Below are positions 1 to 8,800 of a stretch of DNA of 36,542 nt, one piece after another. Position numbers and translations under genes: made by a program. The DNA lies in assembly GCA_944323115.1 (NCBI GenBank), contig CALURG010000036.1, forward strand, positions 1 to 36,542. The letters are read 5' to 3'. Under the pieces are notes generated by a model. That model was not told the origin of the DNA. It did not search any database and worked only from the letters and a program-made list of their open reading frames with translations. The stretch comes from Candidatus Gastranaerophilales bacterium (GTDB lineage: Bacteria > Cyanobacteriota > Vampirovibrionia > Gastranaerophilales > Gastranaerophilaceae). Each line of letters begins with the position of its first letter. Position 1 is the first letter of the stretch.

Positions 1-2
1 TA

Positions 3-416
3 AAAGCCTATCGTGGAGAAAAAAGCTATTGGGGATTCGGAACAATAAAATATGACAACAATAGAACCGTACAAGACGTTATAGAAGAATTTACAGAAGG
101 AATAGAACAAGGAAAATATTCTGTTAAAGAGATTGATGAATTTGTAAAAAAAATTCTTGTAAATAAGTCAATAAATCAACCTCGCTTTCTTTCAATGGCA
201 ATAGAGCTTGAAGCAGGCGAAAGGTATGCAAAAAAGATACTCTGGTATCTTGATATACCGAAGGGGACAAAGGGTTCAATGATAGAGTGTTACAATGTAG
301 GCTGTGCATCGGAAGCGGAATTGCTGTTACAGAAAGGTTCCAATCTACGGATTGACGATGCAGGGTATGACAAAGGCCGGCACATCTGGAAATTGTGGGC
401 AACGGTGTTGCAATAA
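3..416 (+). CDS. ADP-ribosyltransferase-like protein, C-terminal part (5' end outside window)
   Basis: The reading frame is open from the window edge (first complete codon at 3) to a TAA at 414-416, so the true start lies upstream and about 137 residues are visible. The pattern fits the R-S-E class of ADP-ribosyltransferases, including toxin and phage-head ART domains. YRGE near the edge could be the NAD-binding arginine strand. RFLSMAIELEAGERYAKK sits where these proteins have FLSTS followed by a helix. IPKGTKG is followed by SEAELLLQKGSNLRI, which matches the ExE catalytic loop plus the typical LLxxGxxxxI strand. The STS motif is degraded (LSM), so activity is uncertain. Neighbouring small unknown genes suggest an accessory or mobile stretch. 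It could instead be an inactive ART fold or a phage minor head protein tail. The family call is from motif recall, not a search. Confidence 0.55.
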   Translation, partial: KAYRGEKSYWGFGTIKYDNNRTVQDVIEEFTEGIEQGKYSVKEIDEFVKKILVNKSINQPRFLSMAIELEAGERYAKKILWYLDIPKGTKGSMIECYNVGCASEAELLLQKGSNLRIDDAGYDKGRHIWKLWATVLQ

Positions 417-464
417 GGATTGAAAAGAATGTGTAAAGTGATAAAATGATAAAAAGGGAAAAAA

Positions 465-794
465 ATGAAAATATCACCGATAAAAAATGCATCTAATGTA
501 TCTTTGGTTAAACGTTTAAAGAATATGTTTTCAAATTGCAAATTGAAATTGAAAACACTGACAAAAGATGTATTTGAAAAACAAAAAAGAAAATATGTGA
601 TAATCGATGGTAAAAAATATAGAGCAAGAGATTTGTCAAACTGTGAAGCTAAACCAAACGATTATTATGGTGTTGTTGCAGATGAAATCAAATTTTATCC
701 TGAAGATGAAGCAGTAATGGCAAAAATGAAAACAGCAAGGGAACAAATTGAATATAAAAAGAAGTTACTAAAATCAGGTAAATACATAGAATAA
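465..794 (+). CDS. Small lysine-rich protein of unknown function
   Basis: This encodes 109 residues with a plausible ribosome site (AAAAAGGGAAAAAA before the ATG). I do not recognise a family. The protein is basic and soluble-looking, with no signal peptide or membrane segment. It starts MKISPIKN, has a lysine-rich first third, then a strand-like stretch YVIIDGKKYRARDL, and ends in a charged, probably helical tail. It follows the ART-like gene by 48 bases, and the two may be cotranscribed. A degraded sequence with the same opening residues lies directly downstream, so this may belong to a small lineage-specific family that shares an N-terminal signature. Coding status is supported by the length, the ribosome site and good separation from neighbours. 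Confidence 0.6.
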   Translation: MKISPIKNASNVSLVKRLKNMFSNCKLKLKTLTKDVFEKQKRKYVIIDGKKYRARDLSNCEAKPNDYYGVVADEIKFYPEDEAVMAKMKTAREQIEYKKKLLKSGKYIE

Positions 795-795
795 A

Positions 796-890
796 ATGAA
801 AGTATCACCGTTAAAAATACAGCAAAACTAAATTCTTTTTATCAAAAGATTTTTAAACCTGATATTGTCAAAACAAAAGAGGCATTTTAA
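796..890 (+). pseudogene. Frameshifted remnant related to the upstream small gene
   Basis: One base after the stop of the 465-794 gene, a new ATG opens MKVSPLK, nearly the same as the MKISPIK that starts the upstream protein. In the literal frame it stops after 11 codons (TAA 829-831). Restoring one A in the run of five A at about 813-817 gives a 31-residue reading, MKVSPLKNTAKLNSFYQK and onwards, ending at the TAA at 888-890 in the loop of the terminator hairpin. The best reading is a short relative broken by a one-base deletion, or a sequencing error in the A run. It is also possible that only the 11-codon peptide is made. Confidence 0.4.
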
Positions 891-905
891 TCAAATGCCT
901 CTTTT
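875..905. terminator. Bidirectional rho-independent terminator
   Basis: A perfect 13-bp inverted repeat (AAAAGAGGCATTT, loop TAATC, AAATGCCTCTTTT) carries A/T tracts at both ends, so it can act in both directions. It lies between the rightward small genes and the leftward fabG, whose stop is at 929. Confidence 0.85.
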
Positions 906-928
906 ATAAATTATCTAATATTTTAAAA

Positions 929-1657
929 TTAAACTACCAAACCGCCGTCAACACCGATAACCTGACCGGTTACATATGTAGCATCTTCAGCAAGGAATTT
1001 GATTACTGTAGCAATATCTTCAGCTTCACCCATTCTTCTCAGAGGAATGTGCTGATAGATTTCATTGTTGTCAAGACCTTCTGTCATAGCAGTTTTGATA
1101 AATCCGGGAGCAACTGCGTTTACTCTAATGTTTCTTGAGCCAAGTTCTTTAGCCAAAGATTTCGTGAATCCGATTAAACCTGCTTTTGAAGCTGAGTAGT
1201 TTGCTTGACCGGCATTGCCCATTACACCTACGATACTTGACATGTTGATGATAGAACCGATTCTTTGTTTCATCATGATTTTTACTACAGGATGAGTTAC
1301 ATTGTATGCACCTGTAAGGTTAATGTTGATAACAGCATTCCACTGGTCAGGAGTCATACGAAGGAACAAGCCGTCTTTTGTAATACCTGCGTTGTTTACA
1401 AGTACATCAATTCTGCCAAATCTTTTAACAATTGCATCCACACCGGCATTTACAGCTTCTACATTTGTTACGTCAAATTCAAAAATTTCTGCTTCTACGC
1501 CGTGAGCTTCACATTCTTTTTTTACGCCTTTAGCATCATCTTCACGTCCGATATAGTTGATAGCAATGTCATAACCGCAGCTTGCAAGTTTTATTGCCGT
1601 AACTCGGCCGATACCTTGAGACGCACCAGTAATCAATGCAACTTTTTTTTCTGACAT
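929..1657 (-). CDS. fabG: 3-oxoacyl-[acyl-carrier-protein] reductase FabG
   Basis: An NADPH-dependent short-chain dehydrogenase that reduces 3-oxoacyl-ACP in the type II fatty-acid elongation cycle in the cytoplasm. The 242 residues match the usual FabG length. Visible motifs are TGASQGIG (10-17, nucleotide binding), NNAG (88-91), and the catalytic Ser141, Tyr154 and Lys158 in the SSIVGVMG...YSASK segment. The C-terminal GQVIGVDGG is typical of FabG. AAGGAG lies 6-7 bases before the ATG. It is the last gene of the yceD-rpmF-plsX-fabH-fabD-fabG operon, 54 bases after fabD, and is followed by a strong terminator. The acpP and fabF genes that often follow fabG are absent here and must be elsewhere. 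Confidence 0.96.
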   Translation of the reverse strand: MSEKKVALITGASQGIGRVTAIKLASCGYDIAINYIGREDDAKGVKKECEAHGVEAEIFEFDVTNVEAVNAGVDAIVKRFGRIDVLVNNAGITKDGLFLRMTPDQWNAVININLTGAYNVTHPVVKIMMKQRIGSIINMSSIVGVMGNAGQANYSASKAGLIGFTKSLAKELGSRNIRVNAVAPGFIKTAMTEGLDNNEIYQHIPLRRMGEAEDIATVIKFLAEDATYVTGQVIGVDGGLVV

Positions 1658-1711
1658 AATTTTCTCCTTATTTCTGATTAGTTATATTTACGATACAAAT
1701 CGAAAATTTGT

Positions 1712-2656
1712 TTAAACGCCCGCTGTTGTGCTTAGTGCTTCTGCTACAGCATTCAATGTTTCTACATCATATACATTCAAGACATTTACAGCCGGATTTG
1801 TCTTTTTAATCAAACCTGCAAGCACTTTGCCGGGTCCGATTTCAACAAATGTATCAACACCGTCTGCTATCATTTTTTCTACAGTCTGCGTCCACATTAC
1901 TGAAGAATAAATCTGTGCAGTCATTTTTGCCTTAAATCTTATCGCAGAAGTAGTAGGTTCCGCATCCACGTTTGTAAATACAGGAATTTTTGCATCTTTA
2001 ATATCACAATCGTCCAAGACTTCAGAAAATTTTACACTCGCATCTTCCATAAGTTTTGAATGAAATCCTCCTGAAACAGGGAGAGGGATAACTCTTTTTG
2101 CACCTGCTTCTTTCAGTGCAGTATTGGCTTTTTCGACTGCTTCAGCTTCACCTGTAATAACAATCTGTGCAGGTGAATTGTAATTTGCAACAGAAACAAT
2201 ACCGTCTATTTTTGAAATAGTATCCAATATTGCATCTTTATCCATACCGATAACAGCAGTCATGGAACCTTTTGTTGTTTCGGCAGCAGCATTCATTTCT
2301 CGTGCACGTTTGTCAATTAATTTCATTGCCGTATCAAAATCAACAACACCTGCTGCATAATAAGCACCGTATTCTCCGAGAGAATGTCCTGCAACACAGT
2401 CCGGTGTAATATTTGCTTTCTCTCTCAAAGCTTCAAGAGCGGCAATAGATGTAATCAAAATTGCCGGCTGGGTGTTTATTGTTTGTTTCAAATCTTCTTC
2501 CGGACCTTCAAAACAGATTTTTGAAATACTTCTTCCAAGAACTTCATCAGCACTGTCAAAAATATTTTTTGCAGCAGCGGAAGAATCATATAAAGATTTA
2601 CCCATTCCTACAGATTGCGACCCCTGTCCGGGAAATACAAATGCTACTTTTCCCAT
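1712..2656 (-). CDS. fabD: Malonyl-CoA:ACP transacylase FabD
   Basis: Transfers malonyl groups from CoA to acyl carrier protein, supplying the extender unit for fatty-acid synthesis. The 314-residue length is normal for the family. It begins with the FVFPGQGSQ motif, has the nucleophile Ser92 in GHSLGE, the malonate-binding Arg119, and the catalytic His199 in GGFHS. The family-typical VEIGPGKVLAGL is near the C-terminus. A good ribosome site (AAGGAGTAATAAT) precedes the ATG. It lies between fabH and fabG in the same operon, with gaps of 54 bases on each side, so shared transcription is likely. Nothing unusual is seen in the catalytic core. Confidence 0.96.
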   Translation of the reverse strand: MGKVAFVFPGQGSQSVGMGKSLYDSSAAAKNIFDSADEVLGRSISKICFEGPEEDLKQTINTQPAILITSIAALEALREKANITPDCVAGHSLGEYGAYYAAGVVDFDTAMKLIDKRAREMNAAAETTKGSMTAVIGMDKDAILDTISKIDGIVSVANYNSPAQIVITGEAEAVEKANTALKEAGAKRVIPLPVSGGFHSKLMEDASVKFSEVLDDCDIKDAKIPVFTNVDAEPTTSAIRFKAKMTAQIYSSVMWTQTVEKMIADGVDTFVEIGPGKVLAGLIKKTNPAVNVLNVYDVETLNAVAEALSTTAGV

Positions 2657-2710
2657 ATTATTACTCCTTAATCAAATACAATTTAGCTTTAATTTGTTTA
2701 TCTTTGAGAA

Positions 2711-3718
2711 TTAAGCGATACCTTCTCTTAGTCTTACAATAACAGTACCCCAAGTTAAACCGGCACCAAAGCCGCTAAGTATAGCTTTGCAAGGAAGTTT
2801 TATCTTTCCTTCTTCAATACCTTCCGTCATTGCAATCGGGATAGAAGCAGCTGATGTATTACCGTATTTTTGCAGATTTACAATAATCTTATCATCGCTG
2901 TAATTCAATCTTGAAGCCATTGCTTCAATAATTCTGTAATTAGCCTGATGCGGAATAAGATAATCTACCTCATCAGGAGTCAATCCTGCTTTTTCAAGAC
3001 AATTACTAATAGATTCAGGCATTGTTGTAACAACAAATTTGTACACTTCTCTGCCGTTCATAAAAATCTTTTGTTTCTTTTGTTCACAAGGCTCAACAAG
3101 CGGGCAGTTTTCACCGGAAATAGGCATTGTTATAAAATCTCCGTCGCTGCCGTTTGAGTGCATGTCCATAGCAATAATATCATCAACACCGTCAACTGAT
3201 TCTTTCATTACAATTGCTCCGGCACCGTCACCAAAGAGAACACAGCTTGTTCTGTCGTACCAATCAATAAATTTTGAATTCGCATCAGTTGCAACAAGAA
3301 GAATATTCTTGTAAATACCGGAAGAAATAAAAGCTTTCGCAATATTCATTGCATAAATCATACCTGTGCAAGCTGCGGTAATGTCAAAAGCTGCAGCATT
3401 GTCAGCACCAATAGCTGCTTGAATTTCGCAAGCTGTTGAAGGATAAGTATGTACAGGTACAGAAGCAGCCGCAATAATCATGTCAATATCTTTTGCATCC
3501 ATTTTTGCTTTTTCAAGAGCATTTTTTGCAGCATTTATACCGAGAGTGACAGCGTTTTCTTCACCAGAAACTACACGTCTTTCTTTGATACCTGTTCTTG
3601 TGGTAATCCACTCATCGCTGGTATCTACCAATTTTGTCAAATCATCATTTGTAATAACCGTTTCCGGAACACTGTAGCCTACACCGGCTATCATTACTGG
3701 AATTAAATTTAATGACAT
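2711..3718 (-). CDS. fabH: 3-oxoacyl-ACP synthase III FabH
   Basis: Starts fatty-acid synthesis by condensing a short acyl-CoA, usually acetyl-CoA, with malonyl-ACP. The 335 residues carry the complete Cys-His-Asn triad: Cys117 in DITAACTG, His257 in IPHQAN and Asn287 in YGNTSAAS. The thiolase-fold ending GFGAGLTWG is present. The start at 3718 is preferred because the plsX tail supplies GAAGGA about 7 bases upstream. A second in-frame ATG (residue 9, just before IAGVGYSVPE) has no ribosome site. Only 3 bases separate it from plsX, so translational coupling is likely. The sequence alone does not tell straight-chain from branched-chain primer preference. Confidence 0.96.
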   Translation of the reverse strand: MSLNLIPVMIAGVGYSVPETVITNDDLTKLVDTSDEWITTRTGIKERRVVSGEENAVTLGINAAKNALEKAKMDAKDIDMIIAAASVPVHTYPSTACEIQAAIGADNAAAFDITAACTGMIYAMNIAKAFISSGIYKNILLVATDANSKFIDWYDRTSCVLFGDGAGAIVMKESVDGVDDIIAMDMHSNGSDGDFITMPISGENCPLVEPCEQKKQKIFMNGREVYKFVVTTMPESISNCLEKAGLTPDEVDYLIPHQANYRIIEAMASRLNYSDDKIIVNLQKYGNTSAASIPIAMTEGIEEGKIKLPCKAILSGFGAGLTWGTVIVRLREGIA

Positions 3719-3721
3719 AAT

Positions 3722-4774
3722 CTATCCTTCGTAAAACTCTGATATTTTTTTGTTAACTTCTGATTCAACCGCTTCTTTTGCAACTCTTACAGCATTTTTG
3801 ATAGCATAAGCCATGCTTCTGCCGTGAGAAATAACGGTTATGCCTTTTACACCAAGCAAAAGAGCACCGCCGAATTCTTCATAGTTAATTCTTTTAAAAA
3901 TTCTTTTCATTGCAGATTTTGCAAGAAGACCAATAATCATGGAAATAGGATCTCTTTTAAACTCTTGCATAATCATCTTAAACAACATAGAAGATGCACC
4001 TTCTATAGCTTTCAACGCAACGTTTCCGACAAAGCCGTCACAAACAACAACGTCACAATCACCAAGAAATATCTCTTTACCTTCAATATTTCCTATAAAA
4101 TTCAATCCGTCTTTATTGTCTTCAAGCAATTTATATGCTGCTTGAGCAAGTTCGTTGCCTTTGCCTGCTTCTTCACCGATATTCAAAACACCAATTCTCG
4201 GCTTGTCTATACCAAGTACATTTTTGGCAAACGACGCACCCATAATTGCAAACTGATACAACATCTCTGCGGTACAATTGCTGTTTGCACCTGAGTCAAT
4301 CATAACAACCGGCTTTTTCATAGTCGGCAAAGTTGTAGCAATCGCCGGTCTTTCAATACCCGGCAATCTTCCCAATCCGAAAAGGCTTGACGCCATAGCT
4401 GCACCAGTAGAACCTGCGGCAACAACTGCCTGAGAGCTACCTGTAGCAACAGATTTTACAGCAAGAACTATAGAAGAATCTTTTTTCTTTCTGATTGCTG
4501 CACCCGGAGCTTCACCCATTTCTATCACTTCGGAAGCCGGAGTAATTTTGATGTCCAGCTTGTCTACATCAACTCTAATGCGTCCTTTGGGAGCATTAAG
4601 GTTAGCAGTTCTAATGCCATAGCGTCTGACATCATCAATGACCTTTTGAATTTCGTCTTCTTTTCCGACAAGCTCAATCGCAACATCATACTCGGAAGCT
4701 GCCCACAAAGCACCTTTTACTATCTCATGCGGTGCATGGTCTCCGCCCATTGCATCTATAGCTATCCTTGTCAT
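3722..4774 (-). CDS. plsX: Phosphate acyltransferase PlsX
   Basis: Makes acyl-phosphate from acyl-ACP, feeding PlsY in the first step of phospholipid synthesis. This is a peripheral membrane enzyme. The 350-residue protein opens with the diagnostic AIDAMGGDHAP and keeps the family landmarks VAAGSTGAAM, MIDSGAN, VVVCDGFVGN and GGALLLGVKG, the last part of the PlsX core. It follows rpmF after 80 bases that contain a strong hairpin, and it runs 3 bases short of fabH. The coupling yceD-rpmF-plsX-fabH-fabD-fabG is a well-known bacterial arrangement linking lipid synthesis to ribosome production. The ribosome site (GGAGAAGAG) lies somewhat far, about 10 bases, from the ATG. Confidence 0.96.
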   Translation of the reverse strand: MTRIAIDAMGGDHAPHEIVKGALWAASEYDVAIELVGKEDEIQKVIDDVRRYGIRTANLNAPKGRIRVDVDKLDIKITPASEVIEMGEAPGAAIRKKKDSSIVLAVKSVATGSSQAVVAAGSTGAAMASSLFGLGRLPGIERPAIATTLPTMKKPVVMIDSGANSNCTAEMLYQFAIMGASFAKNVLGIDKPRIGVLNIGEEAGKGNELAQAAYKLLEDNKDGLNFIGNIEGKEIFLGDCDVVVCDGFVGNVALKAIEGASSMLFKMIMQEFKRDPISMIIGLLAKSAMKRIFKRINYEEFGGALLLGVKGITVISHGRSMAYAIKNAVRVAKEAVESEVNKKISEFYEG

Positions 4775-4824
4775 ACTAACACTCTTCTCCCTATAAACTG
4801 TTTAAAACCCAAACTATTTATGTA

Positions 4825-4847
4825 ATGCGCCGAGATACTCGGCGCAT
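4825..4847. other. Perfect hairpin between rpmF and plsX
   Basis: A 10-bp perfect inverted repeat (ATGCGCCGAG / CTCGGCGCAT) with a 3-base loop sits 8 bases after the rpmF stop on the minus strand. It is GC-rich in an AT-rich background. No clear T run follows it in the direction of transcription, so an mRNA processing or stabilising element, or a partial terminator, is more likely than a full terminator. Confidence 0.6.
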
Positions 4848-4854
4848 CAATTAC

Positions 4855-5253
4855 TTATTCTTCAGAAGATTCTTCTGCTTTTTCTTCTTTTTGTGCTTCA
4901 GCAGATTCTTGTACAGCTTCTTCAGCTTTCACTTCTTCTGCCTGTTCAACAACTGCTTCTTCTTTTACTTCAGCTTCAACAACTTCTGCTTTTTTAGTTT
5001 TCTTTGCAGGAGCTTTCTTTGCCTTAGCAGCTTTTGCAGCTTTTTTAGGCTCTTCTTTTACTTCTTCAACAAAACCTTCTGCTTTTCTTGAAACAACTTT
5101 GCCTTTATACTGACCGCATGCTGTACAAACAGTGTGAGTCAAAACCAACTCACCGCAGTTTGGACAAATAGTAGTTTCAGGAACTGTAGCTTTCCAGTTT
5201 GATCTTCTGTGACCTTGTGCTGATGCACCCGTTCTTTTCTTTGGTACTGCCAT
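4855..5253 (-). CDS. rpmF: Ribosomal protein L32 with long charged C-terminal extension
   Basis: Large-subunit ribosomal protein L32. The first 56 or so residues are a complete, ordinary L32: MAVPKKRTGAS at the N-terminus and a zinc-ribbon with Cys30, Cys33, Cys43 and Cys46 (CPNC, CTAC), ending CGQYKGKVV. The protein then continues for about 75 residues of low-complexity sequence, first Lys/Ala-rich (KKAAKAAKAKKAPAKKTKK) and then strongly acidic, to 132 residues. Typical L32 is about 57-60 residues. The extension is in frame with no internal stop. AAGAAGGAAAA precedes the ATG, and the gene starts 1 base after yceD. The tail may be solvent-exposed on the ribosome or have another binding role. 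Its function is unknown. Confidence 0.93.
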   Translation of the reverse strand: MAVPKKRTGASAQGHRRSNWKATVPETTICPNCGELVLTHTVCTACGQYKGKVVSRKAEGFVEEVKEEPKKAAKAAKAKKAPAKKTKKAEVVEAEVKEEAVVEQAEEVKAEEAVQESAEAQKEEKAEESSEE

Positions 5254-5254
5254 T

Positions 5255-5764
5255 TTATTTTCCTTCTTTTTTTATCTTTATAGTCTTAAATACTTCCAAT
5301 CTCGGATCTGAAACTTCTTTTTTTATATATTTTTCCATTTCAGAATCACCTATACAATTTATATCACAAACACACGGATTTGGAATGTTTAATGTAACAG
5401 ATTGATAAATTAAATCATCGACATCAATTTCATCAGCACCTGAAAGTTCAGTTATAAAATCGCCGTCTTTTAATTCAATCTCCTGTCCGCTATGCAACTC
5501 TGACGCGGATATCAGACTTCCAAGTTTGTATGTTTCATCCACATCGACTTCTATTTTTTTGACAAAATTTTTCAAACATCTGTCACAAATCAGCTTAACA
5601 TTTGCAACAATTTTTCCTTTCGCATTGATAAAAGACCCGTAGGCACTAAACACCAGCTCAGCTTTAATTGCTTCTGTTGTATCAAGCTCTTTTACAAAAT
5701 TGTCAAAATTAACTTTTAAAGACTGATTTTTTGCGTTTTTTATATCATCAATAGAAATCTTCAT
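5255..5764 (-). CDS. yceD: YceD family (DUF177) protein
   Basis: A 169-residue member of the YceD/DUF177 family, which is nearly always encoded just before rpmF. Family members have been linked to 23S rRNA accumulation or ribosome assembly, though the exact activity is not settled. The family pattern is visible: ELVFSAYGSF, the conserved C-x2-C pair Cys60/Cys63 (CDRC) in the middle, the acidic IDVDDLIYQSVTLNIP, and a C-terminal cysteine cluster Cys131, Cys133 and Cys137. It is the first gene of the lipid/L32 operon. A near-consensus promoter ends only about 10 bases before the ATG and there is no Shine-Dalgarno sequence, so the transcript may be leaderless or nearly so. Confidence 0.88.
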   Translation of the reverse strand: MKISIDDIKNAKNQSLKVNFDNFVKELDTTEAIKAELVFSAYGSFINAKGKIVANVKLICDRCLKNFVKKIEVDVDETYKLGSLISASELHSGQEIELKDGDFITELSGADEIDVDDLIYQSVTLNIPNPCVCDINCIGDSEMEKYIKKEVSDPRLEVFKTIKIKKEGK

Positions 5765-5773
5765 GGTTTTTTC

Positions 5774-5802
5774 ATTGTATTTTAGACAAAATACGTTGTC
5801 AA
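5774..5802 (-). promoter_or_regulatory. Sigma-70-type promoter of the yceD-rpmF-plsX-fab operon
   Basis: On the minus strand TTGACA (5802-5797) and TACAAT (5779-5774) are separated by exactly 17 bases, 11 of 12 consensus positions. The expected transcription start at about 5767 lies within a few bases of the yceD ATG (5764-5762), implying a leaderless or very short-leader mRNA. Confidence 0.75.
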
Positions 5803-5834
5803 AAACTTTCTCTCATATATTCAAATGTCTAAAT

Positions 5835-5865
5835 AAAAAGCTCCTTTTTGTTTAAGGAGCTTTTT
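5835..5865. terminator. Rho-independent terminator after the autotransporter gene
   Basis: A perfect 12-bp stem (AAAAAGCTCCTT / AAGGAGCTTTTT) with a 7-base loop lies 6 bases after the autotransporter stop. A/T tracts flank both ends. It also insulates the yceD promoter from readthrough. Confidence 0.85.
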
Positions 5866-5871
5866 ATCTGA

Positions 5872-8800
5872 TTATTCTTTTCCGACTTTCCACTGCAAGC
5901 CGCCGGAGAACCCGATACCTGTTCTGCCGCCGTTACGGATTGTGAACTGTAGATATCCGGAGAAGGTGTCTTTGAATTTCTTCATCACACCAAGTCCATA
6001 TTCAAAGTAACAGTGTCTCATTCTCACATATCCGAGATCAATGTTTCCTGCTTTTCCGTCAACACCGCCCATTACATTGTAAACAAGCTGTGTCATAGCA
6101 TAAATACTGAAAGTCTTTTTCTGCCAGATAAAGTTCAATCCCGGAGCAACGTTCAAACCGTTAAGCATACCTGAACTCATACTCATTGAACCGAAATTTG
6201 AACCCCAGTTCTGCTGACCGAAAGCATTGTATGCAGCCATAAATGCAGGCTGGATTATAAAGTCATGAGGCAGACGAATGTTGTATGCGGATTTTGAAGC
6301 AACACCTGCAAACCAGTTTCCTGTAGTATCACTGCCGTTTCCGTAATCGCCTCTGACAGTCATATCATTAGCATAACCTCCGCCATATGCCATCAATGAT
6401 GTCATAAAGTCACCTTTGTATGCAGTACCCATAACACCGAGCTGTGCTCCGTTTTGATACATACTTACACCGTTAAAGTGCTGATGTGCACCATTGTATC
6501 CGATATATGCGGTGGGAACTAACTTCCATCCGTTTTTAAGTTTGATTAACGGGAAGTCAGCACCAATTAAAGAACCGTACAAATTGTTGCCGACATTCAA
6601 ACCTTTTGTCATTGACAAAGTTTCAAATGCACCATAAGCCTTAAACCAGAGGCTGCCGTCTTGTATGTTGTATTGATAAGGATCAATTTGAGGAACAGCA
6701 GCAGCGTATTTATTTGCTGTTCTTTCGTCATCCATAAGTTTTCTTGTAACAAGATTCATATGATCAAACAGCATATTGTTTACAACAAGCTGGTTCTGCC
6801 AAGCAGCTATAGTAGCAACCTGTCCTCTGTACATTTGAGGATTGAGATAAGTAAGATTTGCTGTAACCATAGGTGTGCCGGCACCGGAAGAGGTAAGCAG
6901 ATACTGACCCATTGCCGTATTTGTAACAATACCACCGTCAGGCAGTCTTATAAGATTGGGGTTTGTAGAATTACCCTGAATCAGATTTGAAATATCAAAT
7001 TGAACATTGCTGTCAATCGGCGACTGTGTAAAGTTAATTCCACCGACAATAACTTGCTTATAAGGATCCGTATCTGTTCCGTCACCCGCTGAAATTTGGT
7101 TGTTTACAATAATTGTATCAGTCTGTTGAGAACGAGGATCCGCATCGAAAAATATGCTGGAATCGCCGTTTACAGTCAAATTGTCAATGTTTACAGTGTT
7201 TACGGCTGAATTTGTAAGATTAAGGTTACCGTTATTTGCTGTTACACTGTCCAGCTTAGCATTACCCATCAAACCAAGTGTACCACCGTCCACAACTGAA
7301 GCTGCACCGCCTTGAGTAATATTTCCGTTAAAGTTTGCGGCACCGTTTTGACCTGATACTTTAACATTTTTCACTGACAAATTGTCGGCTTTGAGGTTTA
7401 TTGCACCTTCATTTGCTGAGACATCACCTATAGATGTTGTTGTTTTGTTATCAAGGTTTAAAACACCGTTTTCTACAGCTACATTAATATTTGCATTCAG
7501 TTTTGAAGAAACCGATGTAGTGCCTGAGCCCGCCATCGTAATGTTTCCTGAGCTGTTATCTGTAATTTCTACATCGTAATTTATATTTGTTGAATTATTG
7601 GCAAACACAAGATCTGCATTTGTCATATTCAAAGTTGTATCATTATTGATGTAAGCTCCGTCTGTGTAGACAAGACCTGTCTTCTCACCGAGTGTAACAT
7701 CGCCTTCGACACCGGAACCGTTACCAAATCCAAGAAGTCTGACACCTTTGTCTTTACTTAAGACTAACGAATTTGTAGCTGCATCAAGTTCTTTGATAAC
7801 CGTACCGTTTGAGAAAAGAACACCGGCATTGTTTACCTGTACGGTATTGCCTTTAGCAGTTTCTGTAGCAGCATAATTGAATACGCCGTTTTTGATATCT
7901 TCCTGTGTAATATCATTTGCCACACCTGACAAACCCATTGCGTCACCTTTGAATGTAACAGAAGCCAAATCACCTACAGAAGCATTGTCATTGCCGTTAA
8001 TATTCACATTATTCGAAAGCAAAGCACCGTCTTCAAGGACAAGAGAACCGCTTTTGTAAGTACCAGGTAAATCAGTATCTTCTATAGTATTTATGTTATT
8101 TGTACCGTAAAAAAATACTGCATCTTTATTTACAATAACAGTTCCGTCATTTTGATTATAAGTACCGTTGAATTCATCATTTATTGAATTTATTATAACT
8201 GTACCGGTTGAATACTTGCCTTCACCTGTCTTAAGTTCAGTACCATCAACAAGTATATTGGCACCTCTATCCCCTTTTATTGTACCGTTTAAAGTAAGTG
8301 TTCCGCCAGCTTTTTCACTGTCTGCATTCGGAGTGAGACTGACTGTTGAGCCGTCAGCAACATTGAAAACATGGTCTTCTGTTGTTTCAAAACCAGAGCC
8401 GAGAGAAACAGTAACATTGTGAGAAGCATCACCTACAGCCAATTCCGTAGAATCGTCTTTGTTAACAAGAGTAGAGCCTTGTCCTACGTATATGTCAGAC
8501 TGAATACCGGTTGTCTTGTCAACTTTTACTTCAGTATTTTCAAGATTCAATGCACCTTTGATACTGCCGTTCTGGCTGATTTGAATACCGTCAACAGAAA
8601 GGTCGTATTCTCTGCCGTCCAAATCAAGAGCAACGGAGTAGTCATTTATTGTAATATCGTTTGCTAAAATAGCACGCTGTTTTACAACAAGTGTACCTGA
8701 ATTGATATCATTTGTACCGCCAAAGAAGGTTGCTCCGTCGTTGATTGTGGTAGTAGTATCTACATCACCGTCTTGGACAAAAGAACCTTTAAATCCGGAC

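Noticed and set aside
124..492. Minus-strand open frame opposite the ART-like gene
   Set aside because: Hydrophobic, low-complexity translation without a ribosome site. It is antisense to a frame that has recognisable motifs.
4825..5091. Plus-strand Phe-rich frame opposite rpmF
   Set aside because: A by-product of the Lys/Glu-rich tail of L32 read in antisense. No start signal or family resemblance.
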